From NCBI RefSeq assembly GCF_017114945.1, contig NZ_JABXKQ010000044.1, positions 1-64,000 on the forward strand: 64,000 nt of DNA, in the 5' to 3' direction. The translations under genes and the position numbers were made by a program. The notes below the pieces were generated by a model. That model was not told the DNA's origin and did no database searches. It worked only from the letters and a program-made list of their open reading frames with translations. Source of the DNA: Nostoc sp. JL34 (GTDB lineage Bacteria; Cyanobacteriota; Cyanobacteriia; Cyanobacteriales; Nostocaceae). Of the stretch, positions 18,061 to 27,849 are shown in pieces (the stretch's first letter is position 1; each line of letters opens with the position of its first letter).

Positions 18061-19509
18061 ATGAAAAATATAAAATCTTCTAAGCAGGGGAATGTTTGGT
18101 TTGAAAGATTTATGGCAATTGCTGCTACCGTAAATTTAGGTTTAGTTGTGTTTGATTTGAGTTACGTACCTTGGCGAGATTTTTACTTGCGAAAACTTCC
18201 CCAAATTATTGAGATTTATGACCCAATAAAAGGTATTGAACCTCATAGAGACACAAAAAGTTATCTAGAAACAGTAGACGCATTAGAAGAACAAGTCAGC
18301 CAAACAGGTTTAGAGTCGCCTCAGGTAAAGAGCAGGCTAATACAAATAAGTCGTCTTAGCAGCGACATGATTGACAGCAACCCGTTTGCAGGAGTGAACA
18401 AGAGTGGGACTCTGGAAAAAATCAAAAAGCGGATGCGCGATCACCTCGGTAACGAATCTGCAAAACAGTCCTTTGCCACTTTTTGGAGTCAGCCATACCT
18501 ATCACAAAATGGCTGGGTTAAAGAAATTAATTTTTTTAACCAGAACATTCGCCCTTTGATTGCCTCTAACTACTACCGCCAAATCGGTGAAAATGGCGAA
18601 TTTGTTGATAATTTCTGGATTATTGACTTACCCTTTATGATTTTATTTGGCGTAGAATTGCTGGGGCGCACCTTCTTTCTCAGACGCCAACATCCTGGTT
18701 TTAGCTGGTTGGAAGCACTCTTGTGGCGTTGGTACGATTTATTTTTACTACTGCCATTTTGGCGGGGGTTGCGAATCATACCTGTATTAATTCGCCTCGA
18801 TCAAGCGCGGTTATTGAATTTGAATCCAGTGCGAAAGCAAATTAATCAAGGGATTGTCGCCAATTTTGCCGAAGAACTGACAGAAATTGTAGTGGTGAGG
18901 GTGATTAATCAGGTTCAGGGTTCAATTCAGCGGGGTGAGTTAACGAGCTGGCTTTCGCAAAAGGAAAATTTACGTCCCTACATAGATATTAATAATGTGA
19001 ATGAAGTGGAAGCGATCGCAGGTCTTTTGGTAAAAACGATTGTCTACCGAGTGCTACCCGATATCCAACCTGCGATCGTTGCCATTCTGCGCCACAACAT
19101 CGAAACCGTCCTGCATCAAGTCCCCGTCTACCGCAGCCTCCAGAACCTCCCTGGCGTAGGACAAGCTCAAACCCAGTTAAGCGAACAACTAGCGACCCAA
19201 ATCACAACTAATCTTTACAAAACTTTAGTTAGTGCTGTTGAAGATCCTGTTGGCGCAAAACTCACCAGTCAACTATTAGAAAGCTTCAGCGAAGCCTTGG
19301 GATCTGAAATCAAGGAAAAACACGTACTTTCAGAAATTCAGAGTTTACTTTTTGACTTCTTGGAGGAAATCAAACTCAACTACGTCCAGCGTTTGTCCCA
19401 AGAAGACATAGACCAAATTATCGAGCAAACCAGGCAGCTACGCACACAAATATCAGTTCCAGCAGTAGTTGATAAAGGCACTACTCTGCCAAAAATACGG
19501 GAAGGGTAG
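18061..19509 (+). CDS. Conserved cyanobacterial membrane protein of unknown function
   Basis: 482 aa. I do not recognise a named family. Visible parts: membrane helix near residues 16-34; a soluble, probably lumenal/periplasmic, helical segment (about 35-180); two or three further hydrophobic helices (about 185-245: FWIIDLPFMILFGVELLG, WRWYDLFLLLPFW) ending in an arginine-spaced stretch GLRIIPVLIRLDQARLL; then a long amphipathic helical C-terminal part (about 260-470) without motifs. The Arg-containing helix superficially recalls ion-channel S4 segments, but there is no pore signature. Start ATG 18061 has no strong ribosome-binding site. Confidence 0.7.
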   Translation: MKNIKSSKQGNVWFERFMAIAATVNLGLVVFDLSYVPWRDFYLRKLPQIIEIYDPIKGIEPHRDTKSYLETVDALEEQVSQTGLESPQVKSRLIQISRLSSDMIDSNPFAGVNKSGTLEKIKKRMRDHLGNESAKQSFATFWSQPYLSQNGWVKEINFFNQNIRPLIASNYYRQIGENGEFVDNFWIIDLPFMILFGVELLGRTFFLRRQHPGFSWLEALLWRWYDLFLLLPFWRGLRIIPVLIRLDQARLLNLNPVRKQINQGIVANFAEELTEIVVVRVINQVQGSIQRGELTSWLSQKENLRPYIDINNVNEVEAIAGLLVKTIVYRVLPDIQPAIVAILRHNIETVLHQVPVYRSLQNLPGVGQAQTQLSEQLATQITTNLYKTLVSAVEDPVGAKLTSQLLESFSEALGSEIKEKHVLSEIQSLLFDFLEEIKLNYVQRLSQEDIDQIIEQTRQLRTQISVPAVVDKGTTLPKIREG

Positions 19510-19675
19510 AGAGATTGAGGATTGGGGAACTAAGTACAATTAATTCGTAGCTAATTTTCTGTGTACCTCTGCGCTCCTACCTTGTGAGAAGGCGAAGCGC
19601 CTATGCGTTTAAATTTTAACCCTCAATTCCTATGATTTTACGCAAAACTCTACTAAGGAGTAGGAACTCAATTAT

Positions 19676-19707
19676 CCCCAGTCCCCAATCCCCAACCCCC
19701 AATCCCT
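19676..19707. repeat. Heptad repeat (CCCCAAT/CCCCAGT)n
   Basis: Four to five degenerate 7-bp units upstream of the rimP operon; STRR class. Confidence 0.8.
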
Positions 19708-19800
19708 CTACCCGACTATCCAATAAATGCGCTAAACTCGAATTAGGCGAATCATTATTGGTTCGTCACAAGACTTCTTGGAAGATATACCTATCGCAGG

Positions 19801-19825
19801 AAGTGGGTCGAAGCCCACTTTTTTT
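19801..19825 (+). terminator. Attenuator-like terminator directly before rimP
   Basis: Stem AAGTGGGT / GCCCACTT closing a CGAA tetraloop, then seven T residues, ending only 13 bp before the rimP ATG. A terminator this close to a start codon suggests conditional readthrough. I recall very similar AGTGGG/CCCACT-T-run hairpins preceding rimP in other phyla. Confidence 0.7.
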
Positions 19826-19838
19826 ATTGAATTCTCTC

Positions 19839-20300
19839 ATGGCTCATCCTTTAGTTCCACAAATTATTGATTTGGCGACACCAGTGGCAGAAGAACTGGG
19901 ATTAGAAGTGGTTGGCGTGGTTTTTCATACTAACCAAAGTCCACCAGTGTTGCGGGTAGACATTCGCAATCCTCAACAAGACACCGGGTTGAACGATTGT
20001 GAGAGGATGAGCCGTGCTTTAGAAGCCTCCTTAGATGCTGCGGAAATCGTTCCAGATGCCTATGTCTTGGAAGTGTCTAGTCCTGGTATTTCGCGGCAAC
20101 TGGTAACAGACAGGGAGTTTATTTCCTTTAAAGGATTTCCTGTCATGATCTCCACAACGCCCCCCTACGACGGACAACAAGAGTGGAATGGCCAGTTGAT
20201 TCGCCGGGATGAGACAGCACTTTACTTAAACCAAAAAGGTCGTGTAGTCGAAATTCCCCGCTCCCTAATTACTAAGGTGCAGCTAGACGAGCGCCGATAA
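19839..20300 (+). CDS. rimP: Ribosome maturation factor RimP
   Basis: 153 aa from ATG 19839 ([21 protein letters not shown]). Longer upstream frames would cross the T-run hairpin and are rejected. RimP hallmarks: VLRVDI in the N-terminal domain, the conserved SRALEASLD segment, [14 protein letters not shown] and a C-terminal beta-barrel ending [13 protein letters not shown]. RimP assists assembly of the 30S subunit. First gene of the conserved rimP-nusA-ylxR-infB operon, all on this strand in the usual order. A 200-bp repeat-filled gap separates it from nusA. Confidence 0.92.
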   Translation: MAHPLVPQIIDLATPVAEELGLEVVGVVFHTNQSPPVLRVDIRNPQQDTGLNDCERMSRALEASLDAAEIVPDAYVLEVSSPGISRQLVTDREFISFKGFPVMISTTPPYDGQQEWNGQLIRRDETALYLNQKGRVVEIPRSLITKVQLDERR

Positions 20301-20310
20301 ACAAAGGGCT

Positions 20311-20482
20311 AGGGCTTAGGACTTAGAGACTAGAGCACCTTAGCTCAAGGCTAGAGATTAGGAACTAAGGGCTAAAGGTTAGAGGCTAGGGGCTAGAGGT
20401 TAGAGATTAGTGTAAAACTTATTCTCTAATCCCTGGCTCTAATGCGTAGTTTTGAGTCCCCAGTCCCCAGTCCCCAGTCCCT
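20311..20482. repeat. Cluster of degenerate heptad repeats between rimP and nusA
   Basis: Many units of GGCTAGA/GGTTAGA/GGACTTA (20311-20415), then four of CCCCAGT (20455-20482). Several STRR families have accumulated inside an otherwise conserved operon, ending just before the nusA ribosome-binding site. Confidence 0.85.
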
Positions 20483-20503
20483 AATTTTTAAAGGAGATTG
20501 CTT

Positions 20504-21790
20504 ATGTCAATGGTTACTTTACCTGGATTAAAAGAATTAATTGAAAGTATAAGTCGCGATCGCAATTTACCCAGACTTGCAGTTCAATCAGCTATTAGAG
20601 AAGCTCTACTCAAAGGCTACGAACGTTATCGTCGCGCCCAAAATCTAGAGCGTAAACAGTTTGACGAAGATTATTTTGAGAATTTTGAAGTAGAACTCGA
20701 TATTGAAGGAGAAGGATTTCGCGTTCTTTCCACCAAGACCATTGTCGAAGAAGTCAATAACACAGATCACCAAATTTCCCTAGAAGAAGTTCAACAAGTA
20801 GCTCCTGAAGCACAGTTAGGCGACTCAGTGGTACTGGATGTTACCCCCGACCAAGGAGAATTTGGTCGGATGGCGGCGATGCAAACTAAGCAGGTATTGG
20901 CGCAAAAATTACGCGATCAACAGCGCCAGATGGTGCAAGAAGAGTTCCAAGATTTAGAAGGAACTGTTCTCCAAGCAAGAGTCCTACGGTTTGAACGGCA
21001 ATCAGTAGTTTTGGCAGTCACCAGTAATTTTGGTCAGCCAGAAGTAGAAGCCGAATTACCGAAGCGGGAACAGCTACCCAATGATAATTATCGGGCAAAT
21101 GCTACCTTCAAGGTATATCTGAAAAAAGTCTCCCAAGGTCAACAACGAGGGCCACAATTGCTTGTATCTCGGGCTGATGCTGGTTTGGTCGTTTATCTTT
21201 TCGCCAACGAAGTCCCAGAAATCGAAGATGAAGTGGTACGGATTGTTGCCGTGGCTAGGGAGGCAAACCCCCCCTCCCGTTATGTCGGCCCCCGGACTAA
21301 AATAGCTGTAGATACTCTCGATCGCGATGTAGACCCAGTAGGCGCTTGTATTGGAGCCAGGGGATCGCGAATTCAAGTGGTAGTCAATGAATTACGCGGT
21401 GAAAAAATAGATGTAATTCGCTGGTCGCCAGACCCAGCAACATACATTGCTAATGCCTTAAGTCCAGCACGGGTAGATGAAGTCCGCCTAATGGACCCAG
21501 AATCGCGGCAAACTCACGTACTCGTGGCTGAAGATCAATTGAGTTTGGCCATAGGCAAAGAAGGACAAAACGTCCGTTTAGCAGCCCGCCTGACTGGTTG
21601 GAAAATAGACATCAAAGACAAAGCTAAGTATGACTATGCAGGAGAAGATGCCAAATTTGCAGCCGTTAGAACAAAATATCAATCAGAGGAATCAGAGGAA
21701 GACGATCTTGAATATGAGGAAGAATTCGAGGATGAAAATCAGGACGAATTAGAAGAGGAGGATAATTTTGACAATAACGATGACGAATAA
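20504..21790 (+). CDS. nusA: Transcription termination/antitermination factor NusA
   Basis: 428 aa from ATG 20504, 7 nt after AAGGAG (20491-20496). Domain order: N-terminal RNA-polymerase-binding domain (1-~125), S1 domain (~130-200, LEGTVLQARVLRFE), KH1 and KH2 (~225-370, VGACIGARGSRIQ and LAIGKEGQNVRLAARLTGW). The C-terminus is a purely acidic tail (about 395-428, rich in E and D) in place of the two acidic repeats of E. coli NusA. It modulates pausing, termination and antitermination. Operon neighbour of rimP and ylxR. Confidence 0.94.
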   Translation: MSMVTLPGLKELIESISRDRNLPRLAVQSAIREALLKGYERYRRAQNLERKQFDEDYFENFEVELDIEGEGFRVLSTKTIVEEVNNTDHQISLEEVQQVAPEAQLGDSVVLDVTPDQGEFGRMAAMQTKQVLAQKLRDQQRQMVQEEFQDLEGTVLQARVLRFERQSVVLAVTSNFGQPEVEAELPKREQLPNDNYRANATFKVYLKKVSQGQQRGPQLLVSRADAGLVVYLFANEVPEIEDEVVRIVAVAREANPPSRYVGPRTKIAVDTLDRDVDPVGACIGARGSRIQVVVNELRGEKIDVIRWSPDPATYIANALSPARVDEVRLMDPESRQTHVLVAEDQLSLAIGKEGQNVRLAARLTGWKIDIKDKAKYDYAGEDAKFAAVRTKYQSEESEEDDLEYEEEFEDENQDELEEEDNFDNNDDE

Positions 21791-21938
21791 TTGATTAATT
21801 TTGTAAAGTTTTGATACTGTTGATTTTAGTCTTAGTCTCAAGGATTATTTTCTCAAAAGCTACTTGGTATAAGTAAAAAATAGTAATAATAAACTTCTTT
21901 TTACTTCCATTATCCTGGACTGAGATCGCAGAAAACCG

Positions 21939-22208
21939 ATGAAACCAAATTATCGGCGCTGTATTAGTTGCCGTAAAGTAGGCTCAAAAGATGAGTTTTG
22001 GCGGATTGTCCGCGTCTTTCCATCGGGAAAGGTACAATTAGATCAGGGCATGGGGCGTTCTGCCTATATTTGTCCACAAACGAGTTGCCTACAAGCAGCT
22101 CAAAAAAAAAATCGACTAGGGCGATCGCTACATGCATCAGTGCCAGAAACACTGTACCAAAGCTTGTCGCAACGTCTAACCCCCAGTAATACCCAAAACC
22201 AAATTTAG
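21939..22208 (+). CDS. ylxR: YlxR family (DUF448) protein
   Basis: 89 aa with the YlxR signature: RRCISCRK near the N-terminus, LDQGMGRSAYICP in the middle and an AAQKKNRLGRSL helix. YlxR is a small nucleic-acid-binding protein always found between nusA and infB; nucleoid-associated or RNase P-related roles have been proposed in other bacteria. The position here, 148 bp after nusA and 479 bp before infB, fits. ATG 21939 directly precedes the conserved core. Confidence 0.88.
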   Translation: MKPNYRRCISCRKVGSKDEFWRIVRVFPSGKVQLDQGMGRSAYICPQTSCLQAAQKKNRLGRSLHASVPETLYQSLSQRLTPSNTQNQI

Positions 22209-22687
22209 TTGGAACTACTTTGTGACGTAATCACCAGAGGAATTGTGTTGAAAGCCGAAGTCGCGCTTTCATCACAGCCTCTGTTGATCGTTAAGGTTAG
22301 TGCCAAAATAGTAAATGGGTGTAAAAGGCATTCGGCTCTCCAATAACGAGGGGCGAGGCAACATTCCCAGAACAAGATGTAATCTATTGTGTTGTGGAAG
22401 ACTCAGAATCAACAAAACAAGAAACTACAAAATGGCAACCTGGTAGCGCTCAGGCGCAGTTCGGCGTCAAGGGTTCCTATAAAAATCTTTTATTTAAGAA
22501 ATTTTTATGGGTATCCTTCAACCATCATTCCTGGTGGGGATGCCATTATTAAACCGAAACATCTCTCTTTCCTGATTGGAGGCACCGGCAAAAACTGAAC
22601 GGCAACCTAAAAACAGTAATCCAAGGATGGAGATGTCGCAAACCAGGCAACCATCCGCTAAAACTGTAAATTAAAGGGGAAGAGTGG
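22209..22687 (+). promoter_or_regulatory. Structured 479-nt leader before infB
   Basis: No convincing protein gene. Three predicted hairpins lie in this gap: 22235-22283 (CAGAGG / CCTCTG plus inner GTG / CAC and TGAAAGC / GCTTTCA), 22476-22511 (CCTATAAAAAT / ATTTTTATGGG, with a G-T pair) and 22625-22656 (GGATGG / CCATCC). The last is just upstream of the GGGGAAGAG ribosome-binding site. The arrangement suggests a regulated 5' leader of infB. Confidence 0.5.
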
Positions 22688-25600
22688 ATGAACAACGGCA
22701 AAGTTAGAATCTATGAATTATCAAAGGAATTGAATTTGGATAACAAAGAGCTATTAGCAATTTGCGAGCAGCTCAGCATCTCGGTCAAAAGCCATAGCAG
22801 CACGATTTCAGAATCCGAGGCAGAAAACATCCGGGCGGCAGCAGAAAAGCTAGCAACTACGAATGTGTCAGCCAAAAAGGAACTAGGTACAACCAGCCAT
22901 AAGCCAAATTCACCACCCAACGGCAGACCTGCGCGACCTGCTGCACCCCACAAACAGCAAATTTTGGAAATACGCAAACCCAAAATATTGAGAAATACTA
23001 CCTCCAACGCCCCAGAGGCGTCACTTGCTAACAATACCCAAGCTGCCTTGTCTGAAGCTAATCCTCCCTCTCCTCCACGGCCTTTCGCTACACCAGTCTC
23101 ACCCATGAAGCCGACGGTACCAACTCGACCTGTACCCCGGACTCAATCTGAGACTCAAGAGCAACCTCCAATCACAGACTTGGAACAAACGCCTAATCCA
23201 AATCAGGCACCGGAAAAAATAGCATCCCAAAAACCGGAAAAAATAGTTCCACCCAGACCGAAATCGGAAAAACCGATCAAACCACAACTAGTTGCTCCTC
23301 CAGCCAGACCGGCGGCGGAAGAAGCCGAGGTTGTAGATGAGCCGGTATCTCAGGCAGATAAACCGATCCTCAAACGCGACCAACGACTACGACCCGTTGA
23401 AGGCGATCGCGAGCAAATTAAGCCAAGAGTCGCTAAACTGCCAACAGACCAGTCCCCAGTCGGTGCGCCACAAAGGACAAGTCGTCCCACCCCTGCACCC
23501 AGTAGACCAGAGCCGAGGGGCAATAGACCATCTGCACCATCACAACTGGGAGAGGGGCAACGACCCAGACCAGCACGCCCAGGTGAATCTGTAGCAGCCG
23601 CAATGCCGATCGCTACTCCACCCAGACAGATGTCAGGAATAGCGGGCAAATCTCAAGGATTGGGTGATGAACCAGTCACACCTGATCTCCTCGACTTGAA
23701 ACGCCCAAGTCCCCCTCGCCCAACCAAAGGCGGCAAAAAGTGGGTAGAAGAGGAAATAATTGACGAAGTTAAAGAGAAGGCAAAAGCTGGCGTCAAAGGC
23801 AAACGGATCAAGCCCATCCTTGATGATGAGTTTGAAGAAGATTTGCTCGATGATGACGATATCGACTCACCAGCCACAGTCCAAGTCAGCCTTTCTATCG
23901 CTCGTCCTCCCAAACCGAAAGCGACTCGACCTGTACAGATGCCAGGTGCAACCCTTGCTAGCGCCCCAACTGCAAGAGCCAGAAAGTCTGGTTCCAGGTC
24001 TGGTTCCAAATCTGGTTCTGGGCGCGATCATCACCAAAACCGTCGCCAAGAAGCCGAGACAAAGCGCGATCGCCCCGAAAAAGTGACGATCACAGGGCCG
24101 TTGACTGTGCAAGAACTGTCTGACGTTTTAGCCGTTCCCGATACAGAGATTGTCAAAATCCTGTTCCTGAAAGGTATGGCGGTGAGTATCACTCAAAATC
24201 TAGATATTCCCACAATTACCCTGGTAGGAAAAGAACTAGAAATAGAAGTCGAAACCGCCGAGCGAGAAGCAGAAGCTCGGAAAATTACGGAAATGGTTGG
24301 TGCAGAAGACCTAGAATATCTCCACCGCCGTCCGCCAGTCGTGACAATTATGGGTCACGTAGACCACGGTAAAACAACCCTGCTCGACTCAATCCGCAAA
24401 ACCAAAGTGGCTGCTGGCGAAGCTGGCGGTATCACTCAACACATCGGTGCATACCATGTGGATGTGGAACATGAGGGCAAACCACAGCAGATAGTCTTCC
24501 TGGATACTCCTGGTCACGAAGCCTTTACAGCTATGCGGGCCCGAGGAGCGCGGGTAACAGACATTGCCGTGTTGGTAGTGGCTGCTGATGATGGCGTCCG
24601 TCCCCAAACCATTGAAGCCATTAGTCACGCCCAAGCTGCGGGAGTGCCAATTGTTGTTGCCATCAACAAAATTGACAAAGAAGGGGCACAGCCAGAACGG
24701 GTTAAACAAGAACTGACCCAGTATGGGCTAACAGCAGAAGACTGGGGCGGTGAGACAATCATGGTTCCTGTGAGCGCCATTAGAGGTGAAAATCTGGATA
24801 CGCTCTTAGAGATGATTCTCTTAGTAGCAGAGGTTGGAGAACTATCTGCTAACCCAGATCGTGCTGCCAAAGGAACTGTAATTGAAGCACATCTGGATAA
24901 AGCCAAGGGAGCAGTTGCTACCCTGCTAATTCAGAATGGCACTCTGCATGTGGGAGATATCTTAGTAGCTGGTTCGGCTTTCGGTAAAGTCCGGGCGATG
25001 GTGGATGACAGAAGCAAGAGAGTAGACATTGCTTCTCCTTCCTTTGCTGTCGAGGTACTAGGTTTAAGTGATGTGCCAGCAGCAGGCGACGAGTTCGAGG
25101 TCTTCCAGAACGAAAAAGAAGCCAGAGCACTCGCTAGCGATCGCGCGGACAGACAACGCCTCTCCCGCCTGTTACAAGGACGTGTTACCCTCACAACCCT
25201 GTCGGCTCAAGCACAAGAAGGCGAGTTGAAAGAACTCAACTTGATCTTGAAAGGAGACGTACAAGGTTCGGTGGAAGCCATTGTGGGAGCGCTCAAGCAA
25301 ATCCCGCAAAACGAAGTCCAAATTCGGATGCTGTTGGCTACGGCTGGGGAAATCACTGAGACAGATATCGATTTAGCCGCTGCCAGTAATGCTGTAATTA
25401 TCGGCTTTAACACCACCTTTGCCAGTGGCGCTAGACAAGCCGCCGATGAAGCAGGTGTCGATGTCCGGGAATATAACGTCATCTACAAACTCCTAGAAGA
25501 TATCCAAGATGCCTTGGAAGGTCTTTTGGAACCAGAGTTGGTGGAAGAACCCTTGGGTCAAACCGAAGTCCGGGCCGTCTTCCCAGTCGGTCGTGGTGCG

Positions 25601-25849
25601 GTTGCGGGTTGCTACGTTCAATCTGGCAAACTAGTTCGCAACTGTAAAGTCAGGGTGCGACGCGGCGGTAAGGTGATCTTTGAAGGCGTCCTTGACTCCT
25701 TAAAACGGATGAAAGAAGATGCTCGTGAGGTCAACGCCGGTTATGAATGCGGTGTCGGCATGGATAAATTCAATGATTGGGTTGAAGGTGACATCATCGA
25801 ATCCTATCAGATGGTTACAAAACGCCGCACTCTCACCTTAACGAGATAG
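22688..25849 (+). CDS. infB: Translation initiation factor IF-2
   Basis: 1053 aa. An N-terminal IF2_N motif (residues 1-55, [18 protein letters not shown]) precedes a very long Pro/Arg/Lys-rich disordered region (about 60-460), a second IF2_N motif (~475-525), then the GTPase domain with GHVDHGKT (near residue 555), DTPGHE and NKID, and domains II-IV to the end. IF-2 places initiator tRNA on the 30S subunit. The long basic, proline-rich N-terminus is usual for cyanobacteria. ATG 22688 follows AAAGGGGAAGAG. Last gene of the conserved operon. Confidence 0.95.
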   Translation: MNNGKVRIYELSKELNLDNKELLAICEQLSISVKSHSSTISESEAENIRAAAEKLATTNVSAKKELGTTSHKPNSPPNGRPARPAAPHKQQILEIRKPKILRNTTSNAPEASLANNTQAALSEANPPSPPRPFATPVSPMKPTVPTRPVPRTQSETQEQPPITDLEQTPNPNQAPEKIASQKPEKIVPPRPKSEKPIKPQLVAPPARPAAEEAEVVDEPVSQADKPILKRDQRLRPVEGDREQIKPRVAKLPTDQSPVGAPQRTSRPTPAPSRPEPRGNRPSAPSQLGEGQRPRPARPGESVAAAMPIATPPRQMSGIAGKSQGLGDEPVTPDLLDLKRPSPPRPTKGGKKWVEEEIIDEVKEKAKAGVKGKRIKPILDDEFEEDLLDDDDIDSPATVQVSLSIARPPKPKATRPVQMPGATLASAPTARARKSGSRSGSKSGSGRDHHQNRRQEAETKRDRPEKVTITGPLTVQELSDVLAVPDTEIVKILFLKGMAVSITQNLDIPTITLVGKELEIEVETAEREAEARKITEMVGAEDLEYLHRRPPVVTIMGHVDHGKTTLLDSIRKTKVAAGEAGGITQHIGAYHVDVEHEGKPQQIVFLDTPGHEAFTAMRARGARVTDIAVLVVAADDGVRPQTIEAISHAQAAGVPIVVAINKIDKEGAQPERVKQELTQYGLTAEDWGGETIMVPVSAIRGENLDTLLEMILLVAEVGELSANPDRAAKGTVIEAHLDKAKGAVATLLIQNGTLHVGDILVAGSAFGKVRAMVDDRSKRVDIASPSFAVEVLGLSDVPAAGDEFEVFQNEKEARALASDRADRQRLSRLLQGRVTLTTLSAQAQEGELKELNLILKGDVQGSVEAIVGALKQIPQNEVQIRMLLATAGEITETDIDLAAASNAVIIGFNTTFASGARQAADEAGVDVREYNVIYKLLEDIQDALEGLLEPELVEEPLGQTEVRAVFPVGRGAVAGCYVQSGKLVRNCKVRVRRGGKVIFEGVLDSLKRMKEDAREVNAGYECGVGMDKFNDWVEGDIIESYQMVTKRRTLTLTR

Positions 25850-25891
25850 TGTTGAGGGTAAAATGGTTAGAAGTTAGGAGTAATAAATTAG

Positions 25892-25932
25892 GAGTTAGGA
25901 GTTAAAGGCTGCTAATTCTTAACTCCTAACTC
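25892..25932 (+). terminator. Hairpin after infB built from heptad repeats
   Basis: Perfect 14-bp stem GAGTTAGGAGTTAA / TTAACTCCTAACTC followed by a short CTTTTTA. Both arms are STRR-type repeats in inverted orientation, so a repeat array seems to have become the operon's probable terminator. Confidence 0.6.
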
Positions 25933-25954
25933 TTAACTCACAACTTTTTATAAT

Positions 25955-26575
25955 ATGCATTCATTTCGCTCTGAACCTATTTTGTGGATTCACGTCGCTG
26001 GATTGGCGACTTTGCCTGTTTTTTTAGTCCTCTGCTTATTGTTTTTGTCTGTAGGCGAGCCATTTTTGCCGGTCTGGATGGAGCTATGCTTAGTTGCCGG
26101 CATTGGTGTTCTTCCCCTGCTATGGATGCAGTTGCGTCGCCCTTTTTATATATTTGCTCTTTTAGGAATAGCCCTAAAGCCAGAAAATCTGACTGAACGG
26201 CAGCGGAAAATTCTCTGTTTAATTAATACAAAATTAAATCGTATCCTGGCATTAGTGGCAGCAGTATTATCGGTTTGGATACTGTGGAATCTTTACCAAA
26301 TTGCCCCATTAGTAGCCAATTCAGCTAAATTTCTTCCACAATGGCGCAGCCTTGCACTAGTGCTTGCGGGATTAGCCTTTTTGGGCAGCAATCTATTTTT
26401 ACAAATACCTGTGAGTGTAATGCGAGTTTTGGTGATTAATGAGACAGAATTCGCTGGCATCGAGCCATTATCTTTAGAAAAGATTAAGCAAGATTTCACC
26501 ATTTTAGGAGTGCGGGTTAATCAAATCGTGCCCCGATTATTGCAATCCTTGTTTAGGATAAATACAGATTCGTAG
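25955..26575 (+). CDS. infB-linked cyanobacterial membrane protein ('low-complexity tail' family, tail absent)
   Basis: 206 aa with about four membrane helices (residues ~10-33, 38-58, 90-108 and 125-145). The N-terminus (FRSEPILWIHVAGLATLPVFL) and VWMELCLVAGIG ... LLWMQL match a cyanobacterial family found after infB that often ends in a low-complexity tail. Here the protein stops at IKQDFTILGVRVNQIVPRLLQSLF, without that tail. Function unknown. It is separated from infB by a terminator-like hairpin, so it is probably its own unit. Confidence 0.7.
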   Translation: MHSFRSEPILWIHVAGLATLPVFLVLCLLFLSVGEPFLPVWMELCLVAGIGVLPLLWMQLRRPFYIFALLGIALKPENLTERQRKILCLINTKLNRILALVAAVLSVWILWNLYQIAPLVANSAKFLPQWRSLALVLAGLAFLGSNLFLQIPVSVMRVLVINETEFAGIEPLSLEKIKQDFTILGVRVNQIVPRLLQSLFRINTDS

Positions 26576-26661
26576 TATCCCCTAAAGTATATTACAGCGG
26601 ATTTCAAGTTGGTAACGTACACGACCTAAATCTGTTACCCAGGTATAAAGCGTGTTTTACT

Positions 26662-26686
26662 CCTGAATTCTGAATTCTGAATTCTG
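26662..26686. repeat. Heptad repeat (CTGAATT)n
   Basis: Three and a half perfect units of CTGAATT; STRR class. A shorter CAATGCC pair lies near 26756-26769. Confidence 0.85.
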
Positions 26687-26806
26687 CTGTATTTCACTTT
26701 AAAGGACTAGAGAGAAGAACAGGGGAGGCAGGGGGCAGAGGAGAATAGATAACCAATGCCCAATGCCCAGTTAGCATTGAAGTTTAAAATAAAGGAATAA
26801 AGAACT

Positions 26807-27004
26807 ATGGCTCAAATTCCAGCTTCTAGCGATCGCCAATTTTCTGCTGATACTGAAATTTGGTATAGCCTCAAATGTGCAATCTCCACTAGTTCCGGTT
26901 TTCAGCGCTGGCAACTAGAACGCGATGCTCAATTACAGGGGATTCGCCTGGAACAGCAAGTACAACGCTATTTAAGGGAAACTTTAGAAACTTTAGCTTA
27001 CTAA
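26807..27004 (+). CDS. Small conserved cyanobacterial protein
   Basis: 65 aa, soluble, with ISTSSGFQRWQLERD followed by an amphipathic helix (LQGIRLEQQVQRYLRETLETLAY). I recall this as a short conserved hypothetical protein of cyanobacteria without a known function. AAAGGAATAAAGAACT precedes ATG 26807. Its stop codon overlaps the stop codon of the convergent DUF1400 gene by three to four bases. Confidence 0.65.
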   Translation: MAQIPASSDRQFSADTEIWYSLKCAISTSSGFQRWQLERDAQLQGIRLEQQVQRYLRETLETLAY

Positions 27005-27555
27005 ATACCAAATAAATCTTGTAAGCTTGTTTGTAAGCGGCGGAGTTGACGGTACGCACTCTCCAAGCGATGCCTAGGGCGGTAAACTACGCCATCAACT
27101 TCCACTTCATTTGTGGGATAATTTTTAATAATTTCAATTAACGACACTTGCCCATCTTGACTCGCAGAAAGTACCAAAGCGGCTCGTAAAGCCTGCCGAT
27201 CTGCTCTCCGAGACGGTGTAGAAATAACTTGACTAATTTGATCCAAAATAATATTACCAATATGGCTATTTAGCACTTTATCTAAAAATACAGGGTTTAC
27301 CTTCACCGGCTCCGTTAAATACTGACGAATGGCTTTGGGGTCTTGTCGCGCCAAAGCTAAATTAACTCGTAGTGAACGTGAGAGTTCACCTGTTTGGGCA
27401 AAAGTGGATAGTTCCTCTACAGAAAGTGATTCACGGAAGATGCCATACTTCAGCACTACTTGTTCCGCAGCAAAGGCAGGAGTAGACAAAAAGAGAAGAC
27501 AGGTACTGCCCACTAAAACTAAGACGCGACGCAGCCGCAAAAAATTAAAACGCAT
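27001..27555 (-). CDS. Secreted DUF1400 protein
   Basis: 184 aa. Signal peptide (about 1-29, cleavage near AFAAEQ), then a DUF1400 domain starting VVLKYGIFRESLSVEELSTFAQTGE. In cyanobacteria DUF1400 is usually the N-terminal part of larger alpha/beta-hydrolase proteins; this one has no hydrolase domain. It has no catalytic motif and is presumably periplasmic. The C-terminal part has EVEVDGVVYRPRHRLESAYRQL. Function unknown. Convergent, with overlapping stop codons, to the 65-aa gene. Confidence 0.78.
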   Translation of the reverse strand: MRFNFLRLRRVLVLVGSTCLLFLSTPAFAAEQVVLKYGIFRESLSVEELSTFAQTGELSRSLRVNLALARQDPKAIRQYLTEPVKVNPVFLDKVLNSHIGNIILDQISQVISTPSRRADRQALRAALVLSASQDGQVSLIEIIKNYPTNEVEVDGVVYRPRHRLESAYRQLRRLQTSLQDLFGI

Positions 27556-27849
27556 TTCTCCCGATTTCCAATAGGTTTGCTTTTCCTGCGATCATATTCC
27601 AGCAGAATTAGTTGCAGCATCTAGCTTTAGGGAATACTAAAAATTGCCTCATCCTCATAGTGCCTCTAAGAAAATTTTCTGAATAACACAATATAACTAA
27701 TGTATAAGTTCTGTGATCTATCTAGGGAATTTAGCTGAATCAGTGCTAATCATCCAGTATAGTTTTGCATGGGTTTTACAGCAGCTACAAAGCTGCTACC
27801 TTTAACCTTGTTCGACATACCGTAATTCAGCACATCACAGACGGAAAAA

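Noticed and set aside
18061..19509. Voltage-gated ion channel
   Set aside because: Only one Arg-bearing helix and no pore-loop signature; left as a membrane protein of unknown function.
20311..20482. Possible CRISPR array between rimP and nusA
   Set aside because: Repeat units are 7 bp, directly adjacent and degenerate, with no spacers; STRR repeats explain it.
22389..22598. 69-codon frame in the infB leader
   Set aside because: Overlaps predicted hairpins, amino-acid pattern not protein-like, no conserved gene expected between ylxR and infB.
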